Shown here in pieces: positions 24,931 through 56,126 of a stretch of DNA of 64,000 nt (position 1 is its first letter; every line of letters begins with the position of its first letter). Source of the DNA: Silurus meridionalis (lineage: Eukaryota > Chordata > Actinopteri > Siluriformes > Siluridae). The position numbers and the translations under genes were made by a program. The notes beneath the pieces were generated by a model. It was not told where the DNA came from. It worked only from the letters and a program-made list of their open reading frames with translations, and ran no database searches. The DNA is taken from NCBI RefSeq assembly GCF_014805685.1, contig NC_060885.1:27880132-27944131 (forward strand), given 5' to 3'.

Positions 24931-25941
24931 CGGACTCAAGTGTGACAATCTGCCCTTGGTTAGCTCAGAAGAATTTGACCTTTGTGGATGTTTGCTACAT
25001 GAAGAATTTTTGCATATGGACTTAAAGACTGAATAAAGATGCTACTATTTATCTAAGACAAAACAGAGTGAAAAAACAAAGCAGAATCTGTGAGGAACCA
25101 TATTCCTATCTGAGGTAGGAAATGAAGGTGAAGCAAATACTGGCTGCTGACAAACATTTTCGTTCAGTAGCTGAACACTATTGATATAGCCTGACTTCAG
25201 CCAAAAAATACAAACTTATACGAAATTAGCCGTTCCCTCGCCATGTTTTCGATACAACAGTCACTAAAAAGTGTTTGTTGTTGTGGTTGTTGTGCACAGT
25301 GCGGTGATAGACGTTAAAAACATTGGCAGCCACATTCATGTGTCATTTTGTTTTAATACTGATTTTTTTTCCATACTTTTTATGTACAGATGGTTTTCTC
25401 TGAAGCAGGTGTGATAATGATTCATCTTTGCAGTTTGTAAGAAGGTAAACTTGTAGCTATCAGCTTCTCTTTTCTGATAGCTACTGTATATTAGATTCGA
25501 TGCTCTTGCCTGGGCCTGAGTAAATGTGGGGTAGAATGAAAATTTTGCCGAATTTCTCATTTAAGAATACGCCGATCTGTCTGAGAAAGGTGCAGTAAAA
25601 TTGCGAGTGGTTTGTAAAGATAAAAATTTATCCAATGCCACAATTGCACTGTACTGGCTTTTATATGTTACATTACCCTGTAGTGAACAGTACTTCATCT
25701 ACTCTACTGCCATTCAAAATAAAATTTACTCTTTTGTAGACGGCTTCTAACAACAAGCAACTAGGGGTTGGTTATGGATCCAGATCTAAAGTCACAAGAC
25801 CTGATCATGTGACACCATGGGGCATGTCTGCAATTTACTTCCAGCGTCACACATACTACTCAATCGTCCAAGACAGAGCAGAGCTTTGAGCCCTAGTCAG
25901 CCTTCTGTAGCTGTAGTCCATCAGAAATAAAGCCCCCAGTG

Positions 25942-45880
<19,939 letters not shown>

Positions 45881-46766
45881 AATGGCACGCTTTCCCAAGT
45901 GTGTATCAGTGTTTAGCGTCATTATCCAGATGATAACAGCCACTCATCTACAGCAGGCACAAAATACATGTAAAACAGCAGGCACATCACTTCACACAGC
46001 ACTTCTCATCCAATAGTAAAGATGTGGTTCCTAGTTTGTCCAGTGTCCCCACAACCCTGTTTTTGTTAAAACTACAAAAACCTAGGGAGTCGCCTTTGGA
46101 CTTAAAAAGGTGGAGCATTGGTCTGAACTTAATTCTGAATCAGAAACATAAAAAACAGAATCAAACAGTGAATAAACTTACTTTAAATATTAATATTGTA
46201 AATCAGAGTTTCTCTCAGACAGCTTCACATTTACATGATTAGAACCGATCTGGAAACACTTTGAAAATTTACAGATCACATCTTTAAACCATTCAGTTTT
46301 AGAAAATAGTGTTGAGACAATCAAATGTAGTTTTACCTAAATGTATGTCAAGGTAAAAAAGAAATGGCTATCAATATGACAGATAAATAAATTAAAGAGG
46401 AATAAAGGAAGAAGAAAGTAAATAAAGAGAAAAATACATTTATTAATTAAATGCTTCAAGGTATAAAGGAATACACTGTTGATACCTTACAGGATATTCA
46501 GCTTTACAATAAATAACAGAAATAAAAAAGTCTAGAAATAAACCTGTCTGAATAACTATGTATAGATATGTTAAATTTTTACTGTACTGTTAATATACAA
46601 TTTTGTTTACTTCTGTCTACAATGCAACATCCAAAGTTTTACTCATAAACCTTTTAATAAAATCAGGATTTTAATGGGTCCAGGTGACAAACAGTCGTCT
46701 TGGAGAATGTTTATTATCTCCGAATTGTGTCCATTATCGTATAACATTGTAAAATACAGCACTTAC

Positions 46767-46870
46767 GGTTTGTTTTGTCCAGAACAGGCGCTTATACACT
46801 CCCTCTAACTACCTACACCACCCGCACCCTGACAGCGCCGACGCCATGACAGTTGTGTCATGTGACCTTA
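46767..46870 (-). promoter_or_regulatory. Likely 5' noncoding exon and promoter of zfyve26
   Basis: On the minus strand a good donor (AACC|GTAAGT, 46767/46766) can join the acceptor TGCTGTAG| before 45947, placing the start codon in exon 2. The noncoding exon contains an 11-12 codon uORF (46847-46809, MASALSGCGWCR). Just upstream are GTCATGTGAC (46857-46866, M-box/CLEAR-like) and an ETS-type AGGAAGTG (46882-46889). A second uORF begins with the first three bases of exon 2 (45947-45906). Confidence 0.5.
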
Positions 46871-46879
46871 TCAGCTGAT

Positions 46880-47807
46880 TCAGGAAGTGACTTCTAAGTT
46901 GCCAGGTTTTACTTCATCCTTAGAGATTTAATTTTAATTGTAACATTTTCTTAAAAATTTAAAATTTCACTGCATTTTTACATTCAAACCGAAAAATTGA
47001 TATGAGAAAAAAATTCGGTTTTTTTTTTTTTTTTCGTCATTTACAAGAATTAAACATTACAATTTTGTGTAATGTTGGAAAATAATTATATGCGTCCTTA
47101 TTATTTAAGACATATTACTTTAGTTTGCTTTACCTCTTTTAGTTTTTTTATATAGTGTATATTAACATATAGAATACATATTTATATGATCACGTGTAAT
47201 AATCTCGAATTTTATCAATAATGCTTTAATGACACTTTTTAATTAATATATTTATTTGGAAGCTTAAAAATACTACATAAACCCATTTAAATCTGGCATC
47301 CCCGAGAACAAAGGTCACCAGTATTTTACCTGGTGTTTATGTACACAATTGATCTGTTAGGTGTGTGAGAAACACAGCATGTCTCTCTGTGTACGTGCCC
47401 CAGATTACCTGTTTGTTCTGTAAATGATTTTCTCAAATCCAAATCCTGCAGAAGAAGCTAACTCATCAGTTAATGTACACTGTTATTCAGGGTGTATTGA
47501 CATAGTGTTGTTTTAGGTACACTGATCTTATTAGCATGAATGTTATGAGTTTTCAGATATTTCTTTTTTTTTTTTTTTTTTTTGTTAAAATTAACCATGC
47601 AATCTTTGTAATTAATAGTAATTTGTTTTTAAATAAATATGTTTGGGTGACCATTGGTTTAAGTTTAAACCTTGGTTCAAACCTGTGCTTATTGTCTGTG
47701 TTAATGTTTTGTGTTCTCTGGTCTTCTCCCTCTGTCCAAAAACATGCAAATAGTTTGACTGACTTCTGGATCTAACGTAACATTAACTTGGATAATAATA
47801 ATAATAA

Positions 47808-47838
<31 letters not shown>

Positions 47839-47964
47839 AAGAAGAAGAGAAAGAAGAAGTAGAAAAAGTAAAAGAAGAAGAAGAAGGGGCAGAACAGCAA
47901 AAACAAAAGGAACAAAAAGAAATACTACTACAGCAAAATATTAATTGTAATAGTAGTTGTAGTA

Positions 47965-48013
<49 letters not shown>

Positions 48014-48124
48014 GCCGAAGAACAGCAAGGACAAAAATACTACTACAACTAATAATAATAATAATAATAAATAGGAGGAGTAATACTCATTTTATTATTT
48101 ATATTGCAATTAAAGAGCGGTCTC

Positions 48125-48179
<55 letters not shown>

Positions 48180-48417
48180 TCTCTTTCTCTGACACACACA
48201 CACACACACACACACACAAAGTATTCTGCAATGCACACATGAAACGCGCATAGCAGCAGGTAGCCATTTTGGATTCTGCATTGTGTCGTCACCACGGGTG
48301 AGACGGTTTCCACGGTAACGCGGGTGGGCCTGTAAGACGGTATCGGCCCAGGCGGGGTTTAAACGCTGTTCATCTTCATTCATCTCATTTTTCCACAATA
48401 ACCGCAGGATCGAGCAG
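46880..48417. other. Spacer between zfyve26 and lgalsl
   Basis: A/T-rich and without a recognised gene. 47795-48070 is a compound AAG/AAT purine-rich repeat. A (CT)n run follows at 48121-48165 and (CA)n at 48191-48218, both close to the presumed lgalsl promoter. Confidence 0.55.
47795..48070. repeat. Compound (AAT)n/(AAG)n repeat
   Basis: Nearly all purine plus T on this strand: ATAATA, then about 20 AAG units, an interrupted middle, then about 25 AAT units. The AAG part is a homopurine tract of the kind that can form triplex DNA. Confidence 0.9.
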
Positions 48418-48521
48418 ATGGAAACAATGTCTGACACTGCACCGGCACCGAGTGTAAGTCTCTTACATTCATCCTGTGTTCAGTTCCATATATTTCATTG
48501 TGCGTGACGATAGTGCTTTAT

Positions 48522-48555
<34 letters not shown>

Positions 48556-48707
48556 GAGGTGTTTGCGGATTATAATGTAGCCCAGCTCCATCACTGGGCC
48601 ATACAATTTTTACAATATTATTTTAACTAATAGTATCTTAATTGTATACATAGTATTCATATTGTTTACACATTATTGACTGTTTGTCTTGTGGGTACTG
48701 TTTTTTG

Positions 48708-48750
<43 letters not shown>

Positions 48751-49081
48751 TTTTATTATTATTGATCTATTATTCACTACAGGTTATTCAATACTGAATT
48801 CTGTTACTGTTCTTTTTTTGTTTCTTTCTTTCTTATAATACTGTTCATTACTGTTCAGTGATATTTGCTATACCTTGCTGTCTTCTTTCTTTATTGTTGA
48901 GTGTTTATTCTGGATCATGGTTAATTGTTGTATTCATTATTTCCGTTATTGGCTTTTAACCGGATTGGATGCCTTGGCATTGTGGTGAAAATGATTTATT
49001 ATTGTTTTATGCTTTATTATGTTAATCAGTTTAATCCAGGGAATGAGGAATACACCCTAGGGGATACCACGCCACAAACAT

Positions 49082-49137
<56 letters not shown>

Positions 49138-51217
49138 TACTTTTACTGGGTCATACCATTTTTACAATTTTATTTCAATTAATAGTCTTTTATTGTGTTC
49201 GGTGTTCACCACCACTGGGTTTTGTTTATTGATTTTATCGTTTTGATGGATTTTTCACATTGTTTTCACATCATTGACTGTTTGCATTGTGGGTACAGTT
49301 TATTATTATTATTTATTATTTATTATTTATTTGTTTAGACATTATTCTCTACAGGATATTAGATACTGTCTTCTATTCATTACTGTTCACTGATATTGCT
49401 ATATTGTTGAGAAGACTTTTATGGTCATTACAACCATATAAATCACAGTACAGAGTAAAATAAAACAATGTTACCCCAGGACCAAGTGTTTATTAGGGAT
49501 CATGGTTACTAGTTATATTCATTAATCCAGTTGTTGGCTTTTAACCAGATTGGAGTCGTGTTGTAAACAATTTATTATTGTTTTATGCTTTATTATGTTA
49601 AGCACTTTATTCCAGGAATGAGGAGTACACCCTAGGGGATAGGACAGCAGTCCATCATTCATGCTCATTTACACCTAACTCAAATGAAAAAAAGTTTTCT
49701 TTTTTAAACGTATTACCATATTATGTTACTGATTTGCATTCTTAATGCCTATGTTTGTACATGACAAAGAATGAAAGCGTCAAACAGAAAAAGTAGACAA
49801 CTTTTACACCTGTTCATGTTTTCTAATCACTTTAGTTATTTAGTTGGTTAATTATAAGTTTCTATAGGTCCCTGGTGGTCTAGTGGTTAGGATGCGTTTA
49901 AATTAGAAATTATACGTTTCTATGATTTCTGTTGTAACTCTGTCTGTGTGCAGGAGAAGGATTACGTCGGACAGATTAAAGGAGGTCTGCGTCCTGCTAT
50001 GAGAATCGTAGTGATGGGCATCATTCACGAAAGGCCAAAGAGGTAAATTGTCTCTAACCCTGTGTCATTCATGAAGTAAAGCTCCATAGCATGTCATAGG
50101 GTAAAAAAGTCAGCTGTAGGAAATAAAGACTTTACACACAGTCAGTGCATATGGACAATCTGGACATTCTTTTTATGCAAGAGTCATTCTTTCGTGTCGT
50201 GGCTGGTTCTGTAATTCCCAGTTATTGTGTCAGTGCCAGTGTGGGAAAAAGCATATCCCGTGAAGATTTTTGTTCTGCCAGATGTCAAAAGAGATATTCT
50301 TTTGCTTTGGCCTTATTTGGGAAATAAATGCTGCTCTCGTTTCTCACTAAAGCAAAATGACTGGAAGGTCATTGATACTAGTTTATTTAAAGGTTCCAGA
50401 CTTTAAATGGTAAAATGGCGTATGTATTTGACCCCCTGCATGACTGCGTGCAGTATGATGGTGACGTTGTCCTGCCAACCCCAAGAAGAAGATGACAAAG
50501 AGCAGGAGGGTGACGTGGGGTTACAGCTGACGGTCAAGTTTCCTGAAAAGGCAGTGGTCCGCACTTCCAGAGTCAATGGGAAGTGGGGAACATCGGAGAG
50601 CATCGTCTCTTTCTTCCCTTTTGCTGCTGGAGAGTCTTTTAAAGTAAGCTTTTAGTCTCAGGTGATACTACATTCAGTGTCAGTAAAAGATTAAAGTATA
50701 AGTGAGGAATGAACCAGTTTGAGGCAAGGTGTTAAATAAAAAAAATCAGCGGCAAAGTTGTGTGGTGACTTACAAGTACCATCTCAGACTGGATTATTTT
50801 CTGATACAGCATGTTTTATTACTCATACACCACAGCAATTTAGCAACAATTTTGTATGGTGTCATACTTTAAAAGCCCATTTTTAGTTTCATGTAGTGTT
50901 CAGAATGTTGTAACAATGTAAAACAAGTGAGTTCTTGTTCCCTACAATAGTTTTAAAAATAGTTCTAAACTTTGCCTCTTTTGGTTAAAATTTCTTCCAG
51001 AAATGTTTACCAAACATCTCCTTACAAATACTTTTATTGATAATACAAGCCCTTGGGATTAGCTGTTGCTATGGAAACTAATGTAAATGTAATGTAAAAA
51101 AAAAAAAAAAACACTAACATAAGCCTAAGATTCATTGCACTACTGTTCGAGCTGCTGTTATAAACACCTTCTAGAGAGAAAGAATCTAGAAGATAAAAAC
51201 ACTGTGGTATAAGACTG

Positions 51218-51252
<35 letters not shown>

Positions 51253-51429
51253 GTCTCTCTCTCTGTCTCTCTCTCACTCTCTCAGATGGAGATCGTGTGT
51301 GAGCACCAACAGTTTCGGATTCTTGTGGATGGGCAGCCATTGTGTGGATACACACACAGAGTGACCCAGCTGGCATCCCTCACGACCGTGCGTGTGGGCG
51401 GAGACCTGCAGCTTACCAAAATCGCATGA
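48418..51429 (+). CDS. lgalsl: Galectin-related protein (LGALSL); four exons, complete, 152 aa
   Basis: Cytosolic galectin-fold protein believed not to bind beta-galactosides; function is poorly known. Exons: 48418-48453, 49954-50042, 50454-50643, 51286-51429, in frame with GT-AG borders. YVGQIKGGLRPAMRIVVMGI matches human CGHIKGGMRPGKKVLVMGI, and FKMEIVCEHQQFRILVDGQP plus VGGDLQLTKIA match the LGALSL C-terminus. In galectins the sugar is held by H-N-R, V-N and W-E-R residues. Here the corresponding places read LTVKFPE, VVRTS and KWGTSES: only the Trp is kept, which fits a non-lectin. The N-terminus (METMSDTAPAPS) is about 20 residues shorter than human; an ATG three codons on (MSDTAP) may be used. 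Teleosts have more than one copy of this gene. A poly(A) signal (AATAAA) is at 52526. Confidence 0.92.
48590..49650. repeat. Diverged tandem duplication of about 550 bp inside lgalsl intron 1
   Basis: Copy 1 (about 48590-49070) and copy 2 (about 49143-49645) share, in the same order: ACTGGGYCATAC, TTTTTACAAT, CATTGACTGTTTG, GTGGGTAC, ACTGTTCA, TGGCTTTTAACC, TTTATGCTTTATTATGTTAA and ACACCCTAGGGGATA. A (CA)n run (49085-49135) sits at the junction. Offsets of about 553-577 bp show indels between the copies. Confidence 0.85.
49869..49895 (+). repeat. tRNA-Glu-like 5' fragment (SINE head or tRNA relic)
   Basis: TCCCTGGTGGTCTAGTGGTT followed by AGGAT equals the first 25 nt of vertebrate tRNA-Glu, including the A box. 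The similarity stops abruptly at GCGTTTAAATTAG, so it cannot be a working tRNA. It lies in lgalsl intron 1, about 60 bp before exon 2. Confidence 0.8.
51213..51284 (+). repeat. (CTGTCT)n/(CT)n tract at the lgalsl exon 4 acceptor
   Basis: A 70-bp pure pyrimidine-rich repeat runs directly into CTCTCTCAG| at 51285, forming an unusually long polypyrimidine tract. Confidence 0.93.
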
Positions 51430-53930
51430 GAACATCATTAAGAGTCGCCATCCAAAAGAAATAACCCCAAACAGGCACTTGTAGAAAACTGAAGTTCTTT
51501 TACATAAATATCACTCCCTTAGTGACCCTTGACCTCTGGCACTAAGCACTAAGTCATAAAAACACCCAGACCGCATACACACAAGTATGAATTTCACACA
51601 AATTTCTTCTCCTGGCAGCAGTGTTTTATACTACAGCGCTTTCGAATTCTCAATTCTGATTGGTCAGAAGGTGTTGGTTCATTTTCTATCAAAGATTTAC
51701 ATACCGCAATGCACTTATTGTTTCAGTAGTAACAGCAGCTTCCAAAGGACTGTTTCTTATAAAGAGACGCTTCTTTTTAAAACATGTATAATCGCAATCA
51801 TTAATCTAGTGAATGTTTTTTCTGTAAAGAAGAGATTCCAGTGTCAGTAAGGGAACTATAAAGCAAATATAACGTAAGTGATTGTTAGCATTTTGACACC
51901 ATTTCCTGAAAGCTAGGACATTGAACTAAATTCTTGCTCTTTCGGCACAGAATGTTGTTTCGAAAAATTTCTATGTGGACGTTGTTTTAATAAATTAACA
52001 AACCAGGGACAGAGAATGTAGGAGTCATTATCACTAATCCTGTCTACATTAACGTTTTCTGACACAATTGCAAACTGCTACTTCAAGGGTGGTACATAAA
52101 ATGTACTACAACCTGCTACAACCATGAACTTAACCTTGAACTTGGGCTCTTTTCAACAGAAGTGCCTTGACATTTGCATGTGTGTGTGTGTCCACATTTT
52201 CTTCATGGAGGCAGGAAAAATACAACCAGAAAGCTCTCTGAGAGATTTCTAATGCAATATCTTACATGGTGCTATTAGAACACAGTGGTGTGTGTGTGTG
52301 TATGTACAGTATGTGTGTGTTTGTATGTATGTGTGTCACACTCACCTACAATACACACTTTTTTACACACATGTAGGAGTTCATGTACGCTGCATTAGAG
52401 CTCGCCTGATCATTTCTATACTGTATGTTTGTGTTAACAGGCACAGCAGTTGAAAGACACGTGTTTGACGGAGAAAAAAAGCTTTGTCAAGATGCCTTTG
52501 TTTGAATTAGATTCCGGATGAAAACAATAAAGGACTTTTTTGCAAATATCTTGGATGTTGTATATTGTGGTAATGTATAAAGATATACCCGAAGATTCAT
52601 CATCGATGTGATTCATTATAAATCACATGCTCTCCATTGTTTTTACATCACACTTCTCCTTTTCGGTCTCACATCACATTATGTTCAATTTTATACATTT
52701 TATTACTTTTAAAGTAATAAAGATTAATGCTTGAATTGTTTTTTTTAAATATACTAATGGACAATGTAGATTTCAACTCTCACTAGTGATCTAAACATGA
52801 ACCAACCAATCAGCATCTTTCAACTCACACATAATTTTGTCTTCTATCACATTTCCTCTTAATGTTAAGTTTCCAGAAAGATCAACAAATTAATTATATC
52901 TTCTTTCCAAACTTTCTTACCTCTGACTTACTTCTGAATTAAATAAAAAAATATATATATTTCCATATAATTAAATTTCTTGCTAAAACAAAATGTACTC
53001 AAGAATCATGTTTTTTTTTCTCTTAGATTTTTCATATTTTTTAAATTATTTTCTTTTAAAAATGAAAATATTTTATTTTAATCTTTGTTTTTTGATAAAC
53101 ATTTTTGTTTCCTTTCATATTTTCTTTAGTTTTCACCACCATCCCTTTCACCATGATCATTAACACTTGCATTATTTTCACACTGCGAAGGAAAAAACAC
53201 GCTGTTGAACGGGACGAGGCTCCTCACTGCATCTCTATTATACAATAAAACACTTTATTTTAAATGATTCAATGTGATAAAAATGGACATGGGCATGTGC
53301 TGAGATCAGGTTTTATAGCTACATATTATATATTATAGCTACATATATGCAACACTTTTCATTATAACTATGTTGTTTAAAAAATGACAGTATTTGTATC
53401 AGTATTTGTTCATGTATCTTGTACAAATCATGACAAAGTACTACAGAGTGATTGAATATCATAATATGGGTACATGCCTGATTCTGTATAAAAGTAAAAA
53501 AAAAAAAAAAAAAAAAATTAACACAAAACATTAAAACAAGTATCATGGTGCATACAAAAAGTGCTTAGCATGAGAATAAGTTAAAGAAAGAAGCCGCTGA
53601 TGGTGTCCTGTAGTGAATTTCACATCCAGCCAATTTCATGTGAACCTAATGAAGTTAATGTCCTGCCAGCAGGATGAGCTTCATCATGATTTTTAGAGCA
53701 TTTCCTGCTCACCATTTACATAAAGTTTAAATGCTGAGAATATCAGGTTCTTGAAGATTTTAAATGATAAATAAATAAATATGTCCTTTTAAATAATTTC
53801 ATCATACTGATGAATGTTGGGGTTTGTAATATAATGCTACAAACACTACGGTAAACATAATGCAGGACAAAGTGTGTGAAAAGCTTAAGCCCGCCATGAC
53901 GTCAGCTGTGTCTCAGACAAAACCACGGTT
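51430..53930. other. Convergent 3' UTRs and spacer between lgalsl and plek2
   Basis: lgalsl poly(A) candidates are at 51988 and 52526; the plek2 signal on the minus strand is at 53254-53259. A repeat relic with CAATTCTGATTGGTCAGAAG occurs at 51650. Imperfect GT-rich runs lie at 52180-52330. No further gene was seen. Confidence 0.55.
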
Positions 53931-54547
53931 TTACGTTTGCTGCTTGAGGGCTTCGATCCAGTTCATTTTCTCCTGGTGTGTGGGGGCTTGGAAGAAGTAA
54001 TGTATGTCTCTCTGAGTGATGATCTTAAACAGATTCCCCTGGACTTTACCTTTCACACCTGCATGTAACAAAGAAACACACATGGTTTAGTGGTGACCTC
54101 GCAACCACTTAGATAAACATCTTAAACATACGTCTGAACATGTGGGAAAAGGAAGACATTACCGCTGTTCTGGAATGATTCTATACCTGGACATCCTTTA
54201 ATATATACTGTGTATTGTTGACTAATCATTTACCTGTTATTATGATGACTCAGCACATACACAAACACACAAACGTGCTCACCTGAAGGTACGCCGTTGT
54301 CATCCAGAGAAGAAATCAGACAGCCGCGCAAAGAAAACCCGCCAACTGGAGTGATGTCATCCTGAGGAATGAGGTCATCACAGGAAGTAGACAAGTCAGC
54401 ACGCAATCAAGAGCAGCAATAACACAATGAAAGAACCCAAACTAGAAATATTTGTTTAAATTTAATCTTGTATTACTTTTTACCTCATATACAACAGAAA
54501 CATGTGTTTTATTTGTATTTTAAGAAAGTCTTACTTTTTTCCATGTA

Positions 54548-54599
<52 letters not shown>

Positions 54600-55734
54600 A
54601 ATGTCAACAAAACAAGTTTCCACTTGAAATTATTAAGTAACAACAAGAACCTTCAAACAACATAAATCCCTATGTCTTGTTTTTACAACTTTACCTCTGA
54701 CTGTTAAAGCTTCCTGCCGTAAATGTTACATTCACAAACACCACATTAACAATTACACATTTGTGTCTGCTGTACAGGTCTCTTGGAATGTATTGTCAGT
54801 CTAGGAACCATAACATATTACTACATGGGTGCCTAATATGCCGATTGCGATCGACCAATAGATCGCAAAGGTAGTATGGGTAAATTTGGTGCCATTCAAA
54901 AAGTTTTTTAGATGTTAGTGTATCATCTATCTTCTCTATGGCATTTGCGTCTTTATTGGCGTACAGGCCAGCCAGTCTGAGATCAAATGCTCACGAGCTA
55001 CTGCTAAATTTTCTTTGTAGAAAATAAACGTGCTGAATCTTGAGCTTTTTTATTTTAACTATTACTATTATTTGTAAATGATTTTATTGCTCTCACCTTG
55101 CTTGGGTTGTAGTAGTGCAAGAAACCAGGTTCTGACCTCAGCACAAACAGTCGTACCTTCCAGTTCTTAACATTGTGTCCCTGCAAACACACACAGACAC
55201 ACACACAAATATTCACAAGTGAGAAACAGACACACATGATGTTCTCGGTTTGTATCTTGTGACACATGATCTAATTCATCCTCATAATGAAGGTACAACC
55301 TTAAACATTTAATAATGATGATGAACATGAGGAGGATAAACGTGATTTAAAACCTCACCTGTTTGATCAGGTATCCTCTCTTCTGCACTCTTCCACTCAG
55401 CTCCACTGCAGACATGGACTTTTCAGACTTTAAACTACCTCGTTTCTTAAAGCTCTCAGCCTGATGACACATAAACACGTATTTATAGTTTAAAAACACA
55501 TCACTGCTAAAACACAATGATCAGTTGTCAAGGGGAAAAAACATACAAAGCTGTAGAGAGCTGTAGAATCGTCGAGAAACTGTTCTCCAAGAGCAGCGTT
55601 TCTCACGGCGGCTACGCTCTTAAATCCAACAGCTCTTACACTGCCTTCATCTACCAGAGCCGACGCCAGAGTCACTGCCTCCACCCGAGTCAGAGCCAGC
55701 TGAGTGAACACCAACCAATCCACCACTGCTGAGC

Positions 55735-55785
<51 letters not shown>

Positions 55786-55907
55786 ATTACATCATCAATG
55801 TTTTATTAATAAAATACCTTTATTAGATTATACAATACATTTTAAATAGGGATAAGCGAGACATATATCATGGCTTTAAGAGGAAGGATGTATTACAAAC
55901 TTTATCT

Positions 55908-55958
<51 letters not shown>

Positions 55959-56074
55959 AAATATTGTAAGGATACAGACCTGAGAAGCAGTTCATGTAGG
56001 TGCTGCCCTGCTCAACGTGGCTGCTCATCTTGATGCCACTGTGAACGTCGTACATAGAGTCCACCACCTGACTG

Positions 56075-56126
<52 letters not shown>

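Larger units (their letters stand above)
22586..25941. other. Convergent spacer between rdh and zfyve26
   Basis: Begins with the rdh 3' UTR; AATAAA at about 23391 follows an (AT)n run. No further gene was recognised in 3.3 kb of A/T-rich sequence. A degenerate repeat built on ATCCTGTCAGATTAG-like words occupies 24530-24930. The last few hundred bases should be the zfyve26 3' UTR. Confidence 0.5.

Noticed and set aside
47783..48034. Leucine/serine-rich open frame on the minus strand
   Set aside because: It is a translation of the compound AAG/AAT repeat.
49869..49895. Functional tRNA-Glu gene
   Set aside because: Only the first 25 nt match; no anticodon arm, T-arm or 3' end follows.
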